A DNA stretch of 53,535 bases from an uncultured Bacillaceae bacterium (lineage in GTDB: Bacteria; Bacillota; Bacilli; Bacillales; Caldibacillaceae), in assembly GCA_937951955.1 (NCBI GenBank), contig CALGAD010000038.1, positions 1 through 53,535 on the forward strand. The letters run 5' to 3'. Positions 34,436 to 42,433 of this stretch are shown here, in pieces (positions within the stretch are counted from its first letter, which is position 1; each line of letters starts with the position of its first letter). The notes beneath the pieces were generated by a model. That model was not told where the DNA came from. It ran no database searches and saw only the letters and a list, made by a program, of their open reading frames with translations. Made by a program: the position numbers and the translations under genes.

Positions 34436-36781
34436 TCAAATTGAAATCTCAATATGATCATCAGTTTCATACGTGGTACCAAAGACTTCGAAGGATACCT
34501 TCTCCTTGTTTTCGGCTGTCACCCGCAATACCGAGTGATCGGCATAAATGGAGAGCGGTTGTCCTTGCCAGTAGATGGTAAACTCCATCTTCTTCCACTG
34601 TTTCGGCAAGCGCGGATTGATGCGTAATTTGCCATCCACCAGGCGTACACCGGCAAAGCCAAAGACAGCTGATTGCCAGATCCCGCCAATGGAAGCGGCA
34701 TGGATTCCTTCATCGGAAGAATGCATGTATGGACCTAAATCAATCCGGGCTGCCCGCTTAAATAAGGAATAGGCAAGCTCAGGTTTACCTAAATCATTCG
34801 CTAAAATCGTGTGAGTCGATAAACTTAAGGATGAATCATGGGTTGTGCGTGGTTCGTAGTAATCGAAGTTCGCCTGCATGACTTCTTTCGTAAACGGTGA
34901 ACCGACCTGTTCCAGCAAGTAGAGCAAGATGACGACATCAGCTTGCTTTGTCACTTGCATCTGGTTCACCTGTTCCATGTTGTAATCATCGAATAAAGTA
35001 CCAACTCTTTCACTAGCTTTATATTTTGTAAGATCAATATTTTTTAAGGTTAAGTACGTGTCATCTTGCGGGATGACGAAATCTTCCTCACGCGGTTTCG
35101 GCAAGTAAATTTTCTCGATTTCCGACCTGGCCCGCTCATACGTCGTTTGGACATCGATTTTTTCATCCAATGCTTTTAAAAGCTCCGGATTTTCTTTTGC
35201 GAGTTTTTCGTAAGATTGAATGGCGAGCTGAATATTGAAATGAGCCATGTAGTTTGTGAACGCGTTGTTATCGACATGTTCTTTATACTCATCCGGTCCG
35301 ATGACATTATTAATGTGATATTCTTGTTTTTCCTCGTTCCACTCGAGCCGGCTGAGCCAGAAGCGTGCCGTATCAAAAATCATCTCGTAACCGTACTTGT
35401 TCATGAAGTCCTCGTCACCGGTTACTTTGTAATATTGGTACACGCCAAAAACAATATCGGCGGAAATATGCTGTTCAATCAAGCCCGTCCAGATCGGGGT
35501 TTGCTCACCGGTTACAACATCAACGGCTCCCCAGCGCGGTGTGACTTCCCCGTCGGTCGGCCAGGCTGCCTCCCACGGATACATGGCCCCTTCATAGCCA
35601 TTTTCCTTCGCTTTTCTTCTCGCCCCTGCCAATCCGTGATAACGGTATTTCAAGAGAGATTTTGCCACTTCCGGATTGGAGAAGGTGAAGAACGGTAAAA
35701 TGAAGATTTCCGTATCCCAGAAGGAGTGGCCTTTGTATCCTTCCCCACTTAATCCTTTGGCCGCAACGCCCATTCGTTCATCGTGGGCCGGCGTCATCAC
35801 GGTTAAGTGATACAGGGCAAAGCGTAATGCCAGTTCATCGAAAGGATCTTCGCTATCGACTTTCAAGTTGTACCGATCCCAAACCTTTTCTTTCCAGGCG
35901 TTTACATGATCGGTAAATAACGCATCGTATCCTTTCGCAAAGGCATCTTTTAAGTGATTTAAGGCAACGTCACGCATATTTTGCAGATCGTAATCGTCAT
36001 GATCAAATTCTTTATCGCGGCTCGTATGTACCGTCGTCAATTTTTCCATGACGAGCGTTTCGCCTTTATTTAATTGAGCGTCGTATGTTAAATGCACCTG
36101 TCTCCGGCCGATGGACATGTACGGATCTTGAATTTCCTTCCCATTCACCGTCAAACGATGAGCCGTATTAATTACAAAGTCGATATTCGACTCGAGAGTC
36201 GTTGCGATGAGCTGGATATAACGTTTATCGAAAATCCGTTTTTCCCCTTCATGGAAGTGCTGGGAACCGCTATTCGTCAGTTGGCCGTTGATTCCGGATT
36301 TCACGGAAATTTCCACCGGAGCATCGAGGGCTTCCACTTCCATTTTCATGCCGATGACGTGCAAATCGGCGAGGGAAACGAAACGCCGGAAACGGAAACG
36401 CAAGTTTTTTCCTTGTGGTGATGTCCACTGGAATGTGCGAATGAGTTCGGCGGTTCGCAAATTCAATTGCCGCACGTACTCTTCCGCCTTGCCAACAAGT
36501 ATGCTAAAGCGTTCCCCGTCAACGCGAATATCGAGACGTGTCACATCGGGTAAGTTCGGGAGTTCGGTTACTTCTGATTCTGCGAAACGGTTGAACGTTC
36601 CCGCAACGAACCAGTTGCGCTTCTCATCAATATACGGTTCTTCCGTTGCCGAACGCAGTCCCATATAGCCATTTCCTAAAGACATGATGGCTTCACACTT
36701 CCCGAGGGTATCGGGAGAAAATTTCACTTCGGATACTACCCAATTTTTATCCGGTCCTTGACCTAGTGAGTAATTCAGCAT
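34436..36781 (-). CDS. GH65 disaccharide phosphorylase (maltose phosphorylase family)
   Basis: 781 aa from the ATG at 36781, with GGAGG 6 bases upstream. It has an N-terminal beta-sandwich, then an (alpha/alpha)6 barrel. The barrel includes GHSFWDTEIFILPFF and the likely general-acid Glu in IGPDEYKEHVDNNAFTNY (about residue 480). The phosphate loop (THDSSLSLSTH, EGIHAASIGGIW) is present. It splits an alpha-linked glucose disaccharide with inversion into beta-glucose 1-phosphate and glucose. Maltose is the default guess; nigerose, kojibiose and trehalose phosphorylases share this fold and cannot be excluded. Confidence 0.9.
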   Translation of the reverse strand: MLNYSLGQGPDKNWVVSEVKFSPDTLGKCEAIMSLGNGYMGLRSATEEPYIDEKRNWFVAGTFNRFAESEVTELPNLPDVTRLDIRVDGERFSILVGKAEEYVRQLNLRTAELIRTFQWTSPQGKNLRFRFRRFVSLADLHVIGMKMEVEALDAPVEISVKSGINGQLTNSGSQHFHEGEKRIFDKRYIQLIATTLESNIDFVINTAHRLTVNGKEIQDPYMSIGRRQVHLTYDAQLNKGETLVMEKLTTVHTSRDKEFDHDDYDLQNMRDVALNHLKDAFAKGYDALFTDHVNAWKEKVWDRYNLKVDSEDPFDELALRFALYHLTVMTPAHDERMGVAAKGLSGEGYKGHSFWDTEIFILPFFTFSNPEVAKSLLKYRYHGLAGARRKAKENGYEGAMYPWEAAWPTDGEVTPRWGAVDVVTGEQTPIWTGLIEQHISADIVFGVYQYYKVTGDEDFMNKYGYEMIFDTARFWLSRLEWNEEKQEYHINNVIGPDEYKEHVDNNAFTNYMAHFNIQLAIQSYEKLAKENPELLKALDEKIDVQTTYERARSEIEKIYLPKPREEDFVIPQDDTYLTLKNIDLTKYKASERVGTLFDDYNMEQVNQMQVTKQADVVILLYLLEQVGSPFTKEVMQANFDYYEPRTTHDSSLSLSTHTILANDLGKPELAYSLFKRAARIDLGPYMHSSDEGIHAASIGGIWQSAVFGFAGVRLVDGKLRINPRLPKQWKKMEFTIYWQGQPLSIYADHSVLRVTAENKEKVSFEVFGTTYETDDHIEISI

Positions 36782-36848
36782 GTTATTCCTCCTATCCAAA
36801 TCGTTGAAAAAACAATCGATCGTCCTCTATCTATTTTGTCAATGTTGT

Positions 36849-37062
36849 TAGCGTTTTCCGAAAACGTTTTAGTTTTTGCAAAAAATTTTTTCGTTCCCTA
36901 AGTGCTGTTTTTTTTAGATGTGCATAAACATCAATGTATTAATCTACAAAAATAGTTTTAATGATACGAAAACGTTTTAGATATAGCGAATAAAAAAATT
37001 ATATTTCTAAAACCGGGCAAAAACGTTTTAGTTTTAGAAAATAATAATAGTTAACGTTTTCA
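36849..37062. promoter_or_regulatory. Cluster of cre/LacI-type operator boxes
   Basis: Four boxes with the ACGTTTT core lie in the leader of the GH65 operon: 36860-36872 (with an imperfect mirror copy at 36849-36859), 36966-36979, 37018-37031 and 37049-37062. The last reads TGAAAACGTTAACT on the minus strand, 13 of 14 bases of the cre consensus, and lies just after the -10 box, a repression position. The others may serve CcpA or the local LacI-type protein. Confidence 0.6.
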
Positions 37063-37067
37063 CTTAC

Positions 37068-37096
37068 AATATACAAAATTTTTTTGTATGGGTCAA
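37068..37096 (-). promoter_or_regulatory. SigA promoter of the GH65 operon
   Basis: TTGACC, a 17-bp spacer and TATATT on the minus strand. The leader to the GH65 start codon is about 280 bases. A weaker TTGACA at 36837-36842 (minus strand) has no good -10. Confidence 0.75.
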
Positions 37097-37128
37097 TACT
37101 TTTTTATAAAAATAAAAAAGTATTGACC
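37091..37128. repeat. Perfect 17-bp inverted repeat over the GH65 promoter -35
   Basis: The arms 37091-37107 and 37112-37128 are perfect reverse complements (each ends in TTGACC reading outward) around a 4-base loop AAAA. The left arm contains the -35 box of the minus-strand promoter. The right arm offers a mirror-image -35 for the plus strand. There is no T-run beyond it, so it is not a standard terminator for acyP. Confidence 0.8.
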
Positions 37129-37155
37129 AGGGGAAGAAAACAGGAGGGCTTTCGC

Positions 37156-37428
37156 TTAATATCGGACCTCAAATTTTTTCAGCCCTAAAGAACGATCTTG
37201 AAATTCAATTTCTAAATCATCAATCTTGATAAACGGGTTATTATCTACTTTTAAGGAGGAAATAAAGCGATCGAGCTGTTCTTTCGTTCCTTCAGCTAAA
37301 ATCTCGACCCGCCCGTCATCTAAATTGCGCACCCAGCCGGTCACATCCTGGGTAATTGCTTTTTTCAAAACCGTATAACGAAAGCCAACCCCCTGAACAA
37401 CTCCACTAACAAAAATATGTACAACCAT
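37156..37428 (-). CDS. acyP: Acylphosphatase
   Basis: 90 aa from the ATG at 37428, preceded by AAAGGTGA. The catalytic loop GVVQGVGFR with its Arg (about residue 17) and the later Asn in GWVRNLDDG are both present. It hydrolyses acyl phosphates such as carbamoyl or 1,3-bisphosphoglycerate. It sits between the hsp20 gene and the GH65 promoter. Confidence 0.95.
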   Translation of the reverse strand: MVVHIFVSGVVQGVGFRYTVLKKAITQDVTGWVRNLDDGRVEILAEGTKEQLDRFISSLKVDNNPFIKIDDLEIEFQDRSLGLKKFEVRY

Positions 37429-37557
37429 TGCAATCACCTTTTTCCAAAAAATATTTGGGAGGGAACGGAGCATCACCCCGTACCTCCCTTCAATGTAATG
37501 GGGATGTTTCATGTGGAAATCTATGTTGAAGAGTGGTTGAGGTTAGCTAAATGAGGA

Positions 37558-38004
37558 TTATTCAATATCGATGGTACGCCGATTCGGTTTGGACGGTTCT
37601 AGTTTTGGCAATTCTACACGAAGCACACCGTTTTCCAATTTCGCCCGGATTTCATCTTGTTTGATGTTTTCGACATAAAACTGCCGGACAAACTCACCGT
37701 AACGGCGTTCTCTCCGGATGTAATTGTTCTTTTCATCTTTTTGTTCGAGGCGTTCGTCCCGTTTCGCCCGGATCGTGAGTCGATTGTCTTCTAGCTCAAT
37801 CGTAATATCATCTTTCGTAAAGCCGGGCAAATCCGCTTCAACGAAATAAGCATCTTCCGTCTCGATCACATCAGCCCGGAAGGAATTAAAGCCTGTATCC
37901 AAGGGACCAAATCCCCGTCTGGAATCAAAAATTTCGTTAAAGGATTTTTCCATTTGGTCGAATAAATCTTCACTCATCCGGCGAAATGGTGTCAAATCAA
38001 ACAT
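37558..38004 (-). CDS. Hsp20/alpha-crystallin small heat-shock protein
   Basis: 148 aa from the ATG at 38004, with GGAGG upstream. The alpha-crystallin domain covers about residues 40-135 (FVEADLPGFTKDDITIELEDN; LENGVLRVELPK). A C-terminal tail follows. It is an ATP-independent holdase chaperone that keeps unfolding proteins soluble. The upstream CtsR array shows heat-shock control. Confidence 0.94.
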   Translation of the reverse strand: MFDLTPFRRMSEDLFDQMEKSFNEIFDSRRGFGPLDTGFNSFRADVIETEDAYFVEADLPGFTKDDITIELEDNRLTIRAKRDERLEQKDEKNNYIRRERRYGEFVRQFYVENIKQDEIRAKLENGVLRVELPKLEPSKPNRRTIDIE

Positions 38005-38128
38005 ACAATCAACCTCCTTCTCATTCTTTCTATCTTTATTGTACGCAGAAAAAATGGAAATTACAAAGAGCAAAAACGCTCAATTTTGACGAAATATAGG
38101 CATTTTCGGCAACTTTTTCGCGATTTTT

Positions 38129-38187
38129 CCTGACTATCTTTGACTTTCTTTGACTATCTCTGACCTTTGTTTTGACCTTATTTGACC
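38129..38187 (-). promoter_or_regulatory. CtsR operator array upstream of hsp20 (six heptads)
   Basis: On the minus strand the heptad RGTCAAA occurs six times (plus-strand starts 38129, 38139, 38149, 38159, 38171, 38181), spaced 10, 10, 10, 12 and 10 bp. Two pairs, GGTCAAATAAGGTCAAA and AGTCAAAGAAAGTCAAA, match the CtsR consensus RGTCAAA-NAN-RGTCAAA perfectly. The 38129 and 38159 copies are degenerate. The exact promoter could not be fixed. Confidence 0.88.
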
Positions 38188-38247
38188 ATTCATCCGAAAA
38201 ATAAGGACGCTTCTGAAACACGCCCTTGAACTAGCAATAAATCACCG

Positions 38248-38877
38248 TTATGCGAGATCCCTATTAATAAAAAGAGTTCTCGAGAGAAAATAGGAAATAA
38301 TGATGGAAACAAGCGCAAACACACCGATGCTAATGGTAAAGTGTTCAAAGATAAATATCGCTGCATCGATAATCCAGTAAATTTCATGAAGCATGACGTA
38401 TCTGACGATTAGCGTCAATATTGTGAAAAGTACCATTCCAGCAATGATTTGTGCCCCGAAGGCAGCGTTAAAGGAAAATCTAAAGAAAAAGGGTGTTCCG
38501 AAAGCGATCAAAATCACACCGATGCAAAAGGTAACAAAAAGGGTTTCTAGCGTTAAAGGAGGCGCATCGACGTCACGAAATAGCCGAACAATATTGTCAA
38601 TCCCGTAACAATAAATCCCTATAGCGGCCCCGGATATAATGGAAAACAGATAACGCGCTAAGACGATTTGCTGTTTTTTCACCGGAAGACTGGCGAGGAA
38701 AATATTGACGCGATCTTGTTGATCATAGTAAGCCAATCCCCAAATCACACTGTAAAAATAGGCGATATATATAAAAAGTGTAGATGGAAAAAACAAATAG
38801 AATACTGGAATGAGAATAATGATCATGATATAGGAAGGTAATGTCATATAAAAATCCTTTTTTAACAAAGCCTTCAT
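38248..38877 (-). CDS. ABC-2 type transporter permease
   Basis: 209 aa with about six hydrophobic segments and no signal peptide; ABC-2 membrane family. Its start overlaps the end of the ATPase gene by 4 bp, so the two form one exporter. Substrate is unknown. The GntR-ATPase-permease set resembles the B. subtilis ytr and yhc operons, which respond to cell-wall antibiotics. Confidence 0.83.
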   Translation of the reverse strand: MKALLKKDFYMTLPSYIMIIILIPVFYLFFPSTLFIYIAYFYSVIWGLAYYDQQDRVNIFLASLPVKKQQIVLARYLFSIISGAAIGIYCYGIDNIVRLFRDVDAPPLTLETLFVTFCIGVILIAFGTPFFFRFSFNAAFGAQIIAGMVLFTILTLIVRYVMLHEIYWIIDAAIFIFEHFTISIGVFALVSIIISYFLSRTLFINRDLA

Positions 38878-39731
38878 GCTCCAATCCCCTTTCTCGTCAT
38901 AAAGTACATGATATCTTCTAAACTGGCAGGCTCTAGTACAAATTCATGCTCCAATCCTGCAAACAGTGTCCAGTTCCCGTTGATGAGTCCTGTAAAGCCT
39001 TGCGGTGATTCTTTATAACCGATTAGCAGATTTCGCAAGTCGTTATCGAGCTGATCCGGTGCCCCTTTTAATAAGTAAAAGTTACTCTGAATATCGTCCA
39101 TCGTCTTTTGAAATTGCAATTTCCCTTTGTAAATATAAATGATGTAATCGGCAATTTTATCGAGATCCTGGGTGATATGGGTAGAAAAGAAAATCGTTTG
39201 GTTTTCGTTGACCATTAATTCTTGTAAATGTTCTAATAGCTCCCTGCGGAAAATCGGATCGAGTCCGGAAGTCGGTTCGTCCATGATAATAAGTTCCGGT
39301 CTGTGTGAAAGGGCCAGGAGCAGCGATGTTTTCATTTTCATCCCTTTGGAAAATTTCTTTAGTTTTTTCCGCTCCGGTAGTTCAAATTTTTCGACATACT
39401 GCTGGTAGAGCTCCTCATCCCACGTTGGATACAGGGGAGCGAAAAAGCTTTTCAACTTCTTTAAAGTTAAATCGCCGTACATGTGTAAACTATCGTAAAC
39501 AAAACCGATATTTTGTTTGGTCGCCATATCGTCATTTTGTTTCCCAAATATGCGAATATCGCCTTGATCGGGTTGGATCGCATCCAAAATCATCCGGATG
39601 ACCGTACTTTTCCCGGACCCGTTTGGCCCGATAAAACCGGTGATCAATCCTTTCGGTACTTGCATATTTAAATTCTCGATGGCAAACCCTTTAAACCGTT
39701 TCGATACATTTTCCAAGCGGATCGCATCCAT
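38874..39731 (-). CDS. ABC transporter ATP-binding protein
   Basis: 285 aa. Walker A GPNGSGKST (about residue 37), signature region LKKFSKGMKMKTSL, Walker B LIIMDEPTSGLD and the switch His in FFSTHIT are all present. It energises the permease encoded just downstream. A strong ribosome site (AAGGAGAGG) precedes the ATG. Confidence 0.93.
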   Translation of the reverse strand: MDAIRLENVSKRFKGFAIENLNMQVPKGLITGFIGPNGSGKSTVIRMILDAIQPDQGDIRIFGKQNDDMATKQNIGFVYDSLHMYGDLTLKKLKSFFAPLYPTWDEELYQQYVEKFELPERKKLKKFSKGMKMKTSLLLALSHRPELIIMDEPTSGLDPIFRRELLEHLQELMVNENQTIFFSTHITQDLDKIADYIIYIYKGKLQFQKTMDDIQSNFYLLKGAPDQLDNDLRNLLIGYKESPQGFTGLINGNWTLFAGLEHEFVLEPASLEDIMYFMTRKGIGA

Positions 39732-39841
39732 CTAGCCAATCCTCTCCTTATTTGAAATTTTATATAGCCGCTTCCTTTATTCCGTGCCTTTTGCTGATGA
39801 TTAACTTTTTTGTATTTGCCTAACTGGTAAGTATGGAAATT

Positions 39842-40231
39842 TTATTCTGGCCCGCGACTTCCTTCGCGATAATAAATTTTCACCATATCAATCAGCTCTT
39901 GCTCCGTAAGTCCGATCCGTTTCCCTTCGAAGACAAGTTCCTCCAGTTGATTTTCAAGCTCACGAATCCGCCATTCCCGCAATACTTCCGTCTGCTGTCC
40001 GGCAACAAAGGTTCCCTTTCCAACCGATGAGAAAATGAAACCTTCATTCTCCAATTCCTCATAAGCCCGTTTCGTTGTAATCACGCTAACGTGGAGGTTT
40101 TTTGCCAGAACCCGAATGGAAGGAAGCGAATCCCCTTCTTTCAATTCGCCGCGAATAATTTGATCTTTGATTTGCTCTTTGATTTGTAAGTATAATGGCG
40201 TTTTACTCGTCTGTGAGAGAACAATTTTCAC
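39842..40231 (-). CDS. GntR-family regulator, YtrA subfamily
   Basis: 129 aa from a GTG start at 40231, with GAGGTGA 4 bases before. A winged helix (PLYLQIKEQIKDQI; LPSIRVLAKNLHVSVITTKRAYEEL) is followed by a short helical dimerisation tail, the YtrA pattern. It is the first gene of the ABC operon and probably represses it through the perfect palindrome just upstream. Confidence 0.9.
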   Translation of the reverse strand: MKIVLSQTSKTPLYLQIKEQIKDQIIRGELKEGDSLPSIRVLAKNLHVSVITTKRAYEELENEGFIFSSVGKGTFVAGQQTEVLREWRIRELENQLEELVFEGKRIGLTEQELIDMVKIYYREGSRGPE

Positions 40232-40249
40232 ACCATCACCTCGCTTTGT

Positions 40250-40282
40250 GTATAGTGTATATACTGTTTATATACACTATAC
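40250..40282. promoter_or_regulatory. Operator of the GntR/ABC operon (perfect 14-bp arms)
   Basis: GTATAGTGTATATA and its exact reverse complement are separated by CTGTT. The right arm covers the -10 box, so binding would block transcription. The length and AT-rich GTATATA-type core fit YtrA-family operators. Confidence 0.82.
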
Positions 40283-40304
40283 TTTCTATGCACACCTTTG
40301 TCAA
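40276..40304 (-). promoter_or_regulatory. SigA promoter of the GntR/ABC operon
   Basis: TTGACA, a 17-bp spacer and TATAGT on the minus strand. The -10 lies inside the operator. Confidence 0.82.
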
Positions 40305-40328
40305 TAGTTTCGGTAAATTTTAGGCACG

Positions 40329-40352
40329 AAAAAAGTCAGGGAAATCCCCGAC
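40329..40352 (-). terminator. Terminator after sfsA
   Basis: A GTC(G)GGG/CCCTGAC stem with one G-T pair, followed on the minus strand by TTTTTTC; about 40 bp past the sfsA stop. Confidence 0.65.
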
Positions 40353-40390
40353 CTTCATCTCCATATTAAATTTAGAATCATGTTTTTGAG

Positions 40391-41110
40391 TTATTGTTTC
40401 TTTGATGCAATGATATCGGCTTCAGCAAGCTGAACAGGAAGGGGGCGATCTACCGTAAAACCATCCGGCTGTACTTGACAATCATAAGCAAGTACTTCAA
40501 CTCCAGATTTTGCGGCCTGCACCAAACTTTCCGAAAAGGCAGGGTCCATTTCCCAATTCGGTGTAAACACATGGTTTCCTTTCATCTGGACAATAAAAAG
40601 GACAAGGGCTCGATACCCAGCCTGAACAGCCTTTTCCAGCTCTTTTATATGCTTCGCCCCGCGTGATGTCGGCGCATCCGGAAACATCGCCACTCCATCT
40701 TTTGAAAGGGTGACGCCCTTCACTTCGATAAACCCTTTCGTATCTCCATCTTCAAAATACAAATCAAACCGGGAAGACTGAAAAGTCACTTCCTTTTTAA
40801 GAAATTCCGGTTTGCCAATTTCTTTGATCTTTCCCGACTGAATCGCCTCAAAGGCTGCGATATTCTGAGCCTGGGAATCGACATTCACGAGGTTACCGTC
40901 TCGATTTACCGCGATTAAGGAATACTTCGTTTTCCGGTTTGGATTGTCCGCGATCTCCAGATACACTTCCCGCTCCGGAAGTAACAGTTCCTTCAAGCGA
41001 CCGGTATTTTTCACATGGACCCTTTCTAACTCGCCGTTGAGCCACACTTCGGCAATAAAGCGATTCACCCGTTTTTTAAAAATTGCTGGAACTATTTCGT
41101 TATATCGCAC
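40391..41110 (-). CDS. sfsA: SfsA family DNA-binding protein / sugar fermentation stimulation protein
   Basis: 239 aa, full length. It begins with an OB-fold (RFIAEVWLNGELERVHVKNTGRLKELL) and continues with a restriction-endonuclease-like core (RFDLYFEDGDTKGFIEVKGVTL; FPDAPTSRGAKHIKEL). The name comes from an E. coli effect on maltose metabolism; the true role may be as a nuclease. A -10 TATAAT (minus, 41146-41151) touches the first unit of array D. Confidence 0.93.
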   Translation of the reverse strand: MRYNEIVPAIFKKRVNRFIAEVWLNGELERVHVKNTGRLKELLLPEREVYLEIADNPNRKTKYSLIAVNRDGNLVNVDSQAQNIAAFEAIQSGKIKEIGKPEFLKKEVTFQSSRFDLYFEDGDTKGFIEVKGVTLSKDGVAMFPDAPTSRGAKHIKELEKAVQAGYRALVLFIVQMKGNHVFTPNWEMDPAFSESLVQAAKSGVEVLAYDCQVQPDGFTVDRPLPVQLAEADIIASKKQ

Positions 41111-41154
41111 TGAATCACTTCCTCATCCATTGCATGATCCTCATTATTATATCA

Positions 41155-41343
41155 TTTGGGGAAAGGCCCTCGTGATTTGGGTAAATCTAGCGCTGATTTG
41201 AATAAATGTATTCGTTATTTGAGTAAATTGGTTGGAAATTTGGGTAAATCTCGCGAGTATTTGAGTATTTTCCGATTTTATTTGGGTAAATTGAGCCGGA
41301 ATTTAGGTAAATTTAGCGGTTATTTGAGTATTTTTCAGCCGCT
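41155..41343 (+). repeat. 21-bp phased repeat array D (9 units plus a trace)
   Basis: Cores start at 41155, 41176, 41197, 41218, 41239, 41260, 41281, 41302 and 41323, exactly 21 bp apart, with TTTGGGTAAATT and TTTGAGTA variants. A worn tenth copy (TTTTAGTAAA) follows 22 bp on. It lies between divergent sfsA and ung, in the same orientation as arrays A-C. An open heptad frame exists but has no ribosome site. Confidence 0.93.
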
Positions 41344-41431
41344 TTTTTAGTAAAATCCTTCCCTAACAGTTTCTGAGTAAATACGTTACAATAAGGATAG
41401 CAAAAAAAGCTTGTCAACGAGGATGAATGCG

Positions 41432-42130
41432 ATGAAGAAGAGAATTTTGAAAAACGATTGGGCGCCATTGCTAGAAGAAGAATTTACAAAACCTTACTAT
41501 TTAAAGCTACGGGAGTTTTTAAAAAGAGAGTACATGACGCGAACGATTTATCCAGATATGTACGATATTTTCAACGCCCTCCATTACACGCCCTTTAAAG
41601 ATGTGAAAGTTGTCATTCTAGGGCAAGATCCGTATCACGGTCCGAATCAAGCCCATGGCTTGAGCTTTTCCGTGAAGCCCGGGGTTCCACTCCCACCTTC
41701 ATTGAAAAATATTTTCGTAGAATTAAACAACGATTTAGGACATCCGATCCCGAAGGACGGTTATTTAGTGCCCTGGGCGAAACAAGGCGTCCTCCTTTTG
41801 AACACCGTTTTAACCGTTCGGGCAGGACAGGCCCATTCCCATCGCGGCATGGGGTGGGAAATTTTTACAGACAAAGTAATTGAAACATTAAATGAGAAGG
41901 ACACCCCGGTCGTCTATATTTTGTGGGGCAGTGCGGCGCAAAGTAAAATCTCGTTAATTGATACGTCCAAACACCGGATTATTAAATCTCCACACCCGAG
42001 TCCGCTTTCCGCTTACCGGGGATTTTTCGGGAGTCGGCCTTTTTCCAAAACGAATGCGATTTTACGCGATCTAGGACTTGAGGAAATTGATTGGGATTTA
42101 AGCAAATACAGCTATCCAGCACAATACTAG
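41432..42130 (+). CDS. ung: Uracil-DNA glycosylase
   Basis: 232 aa from the ATG at 41432, with GAGG 9 bases upstream; TTG 41411 and ATG 41423 are less likely. The catalytic loop GQDPYHGPNQAHGLSFSV is at about residue 64, and the DNA-intercalation loop HPSPLSAYRG is near the C-terminus. It removes uracil from DNA as the first step of base excision repair. Confidence 0.96.
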   Translation: MKKRILKNDWAPLLEEEFTKPYYLKLREFLKREYMTRTIYPDMYDIFNALHYTPFKDVKVVILGQDPYHGPNQAHGLSFSVKPGVPLPPSLKNIFVELNNDLGHPIPKDGYLVPWAKQGVLLLNTVLTVRAGQAHSHRGMGWEIFTDKVIETLNEKDTPVVYILWGSAAQSKISLIDTSKHRIIKSPHPSPLSAYRGFFGSRPFSKTNAILRDLGLEEIDWDLSKYSYPAQY

Positions 42131-42140
42131 TTTTTCCAGA

Positions 42141-42178
42141 AATAACCTTGCCTGACAGGGGCAAGGTTATTTTTTTAT
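42141..42178 (+). terminator. Terminator after ung
   Basis: A perfect 12-bp stem AATAACCTTGCC/GGCAAGGTTATT with loop TGACAGG, followed by TTTTTATTT. Confidence 0.9.
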
Positions 42179-42433
42179 TTCCATGAAAGATTACGTGATA
42201 ACACAATGCTATCTTGCTCATATTCTCACCAATTAATACGACAAAAACTATGTATTTTTCCAATTCTTCACTTTTGACCTATCAAATCTCCCTCTACCAG
42301 CTTCGAGTTTCCAGAATTGTCCCGATTTCAGTGAAAATTAAGTTTTTGACCACTTAGACAATTTTCTGTCAATTTATTATTTTTTAGATACCCGGGAATA
42401 AAGAAAGGCGCGTCTTTCAGAAAGGGAGACTGG

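Noticed and set aside
38040..38128. SigA promoter of hsp20
   Set aside because: Candidates (TTGCCG with an 18-bp spacer to CAAAAT; TATATT without a -35) were too weak to list.
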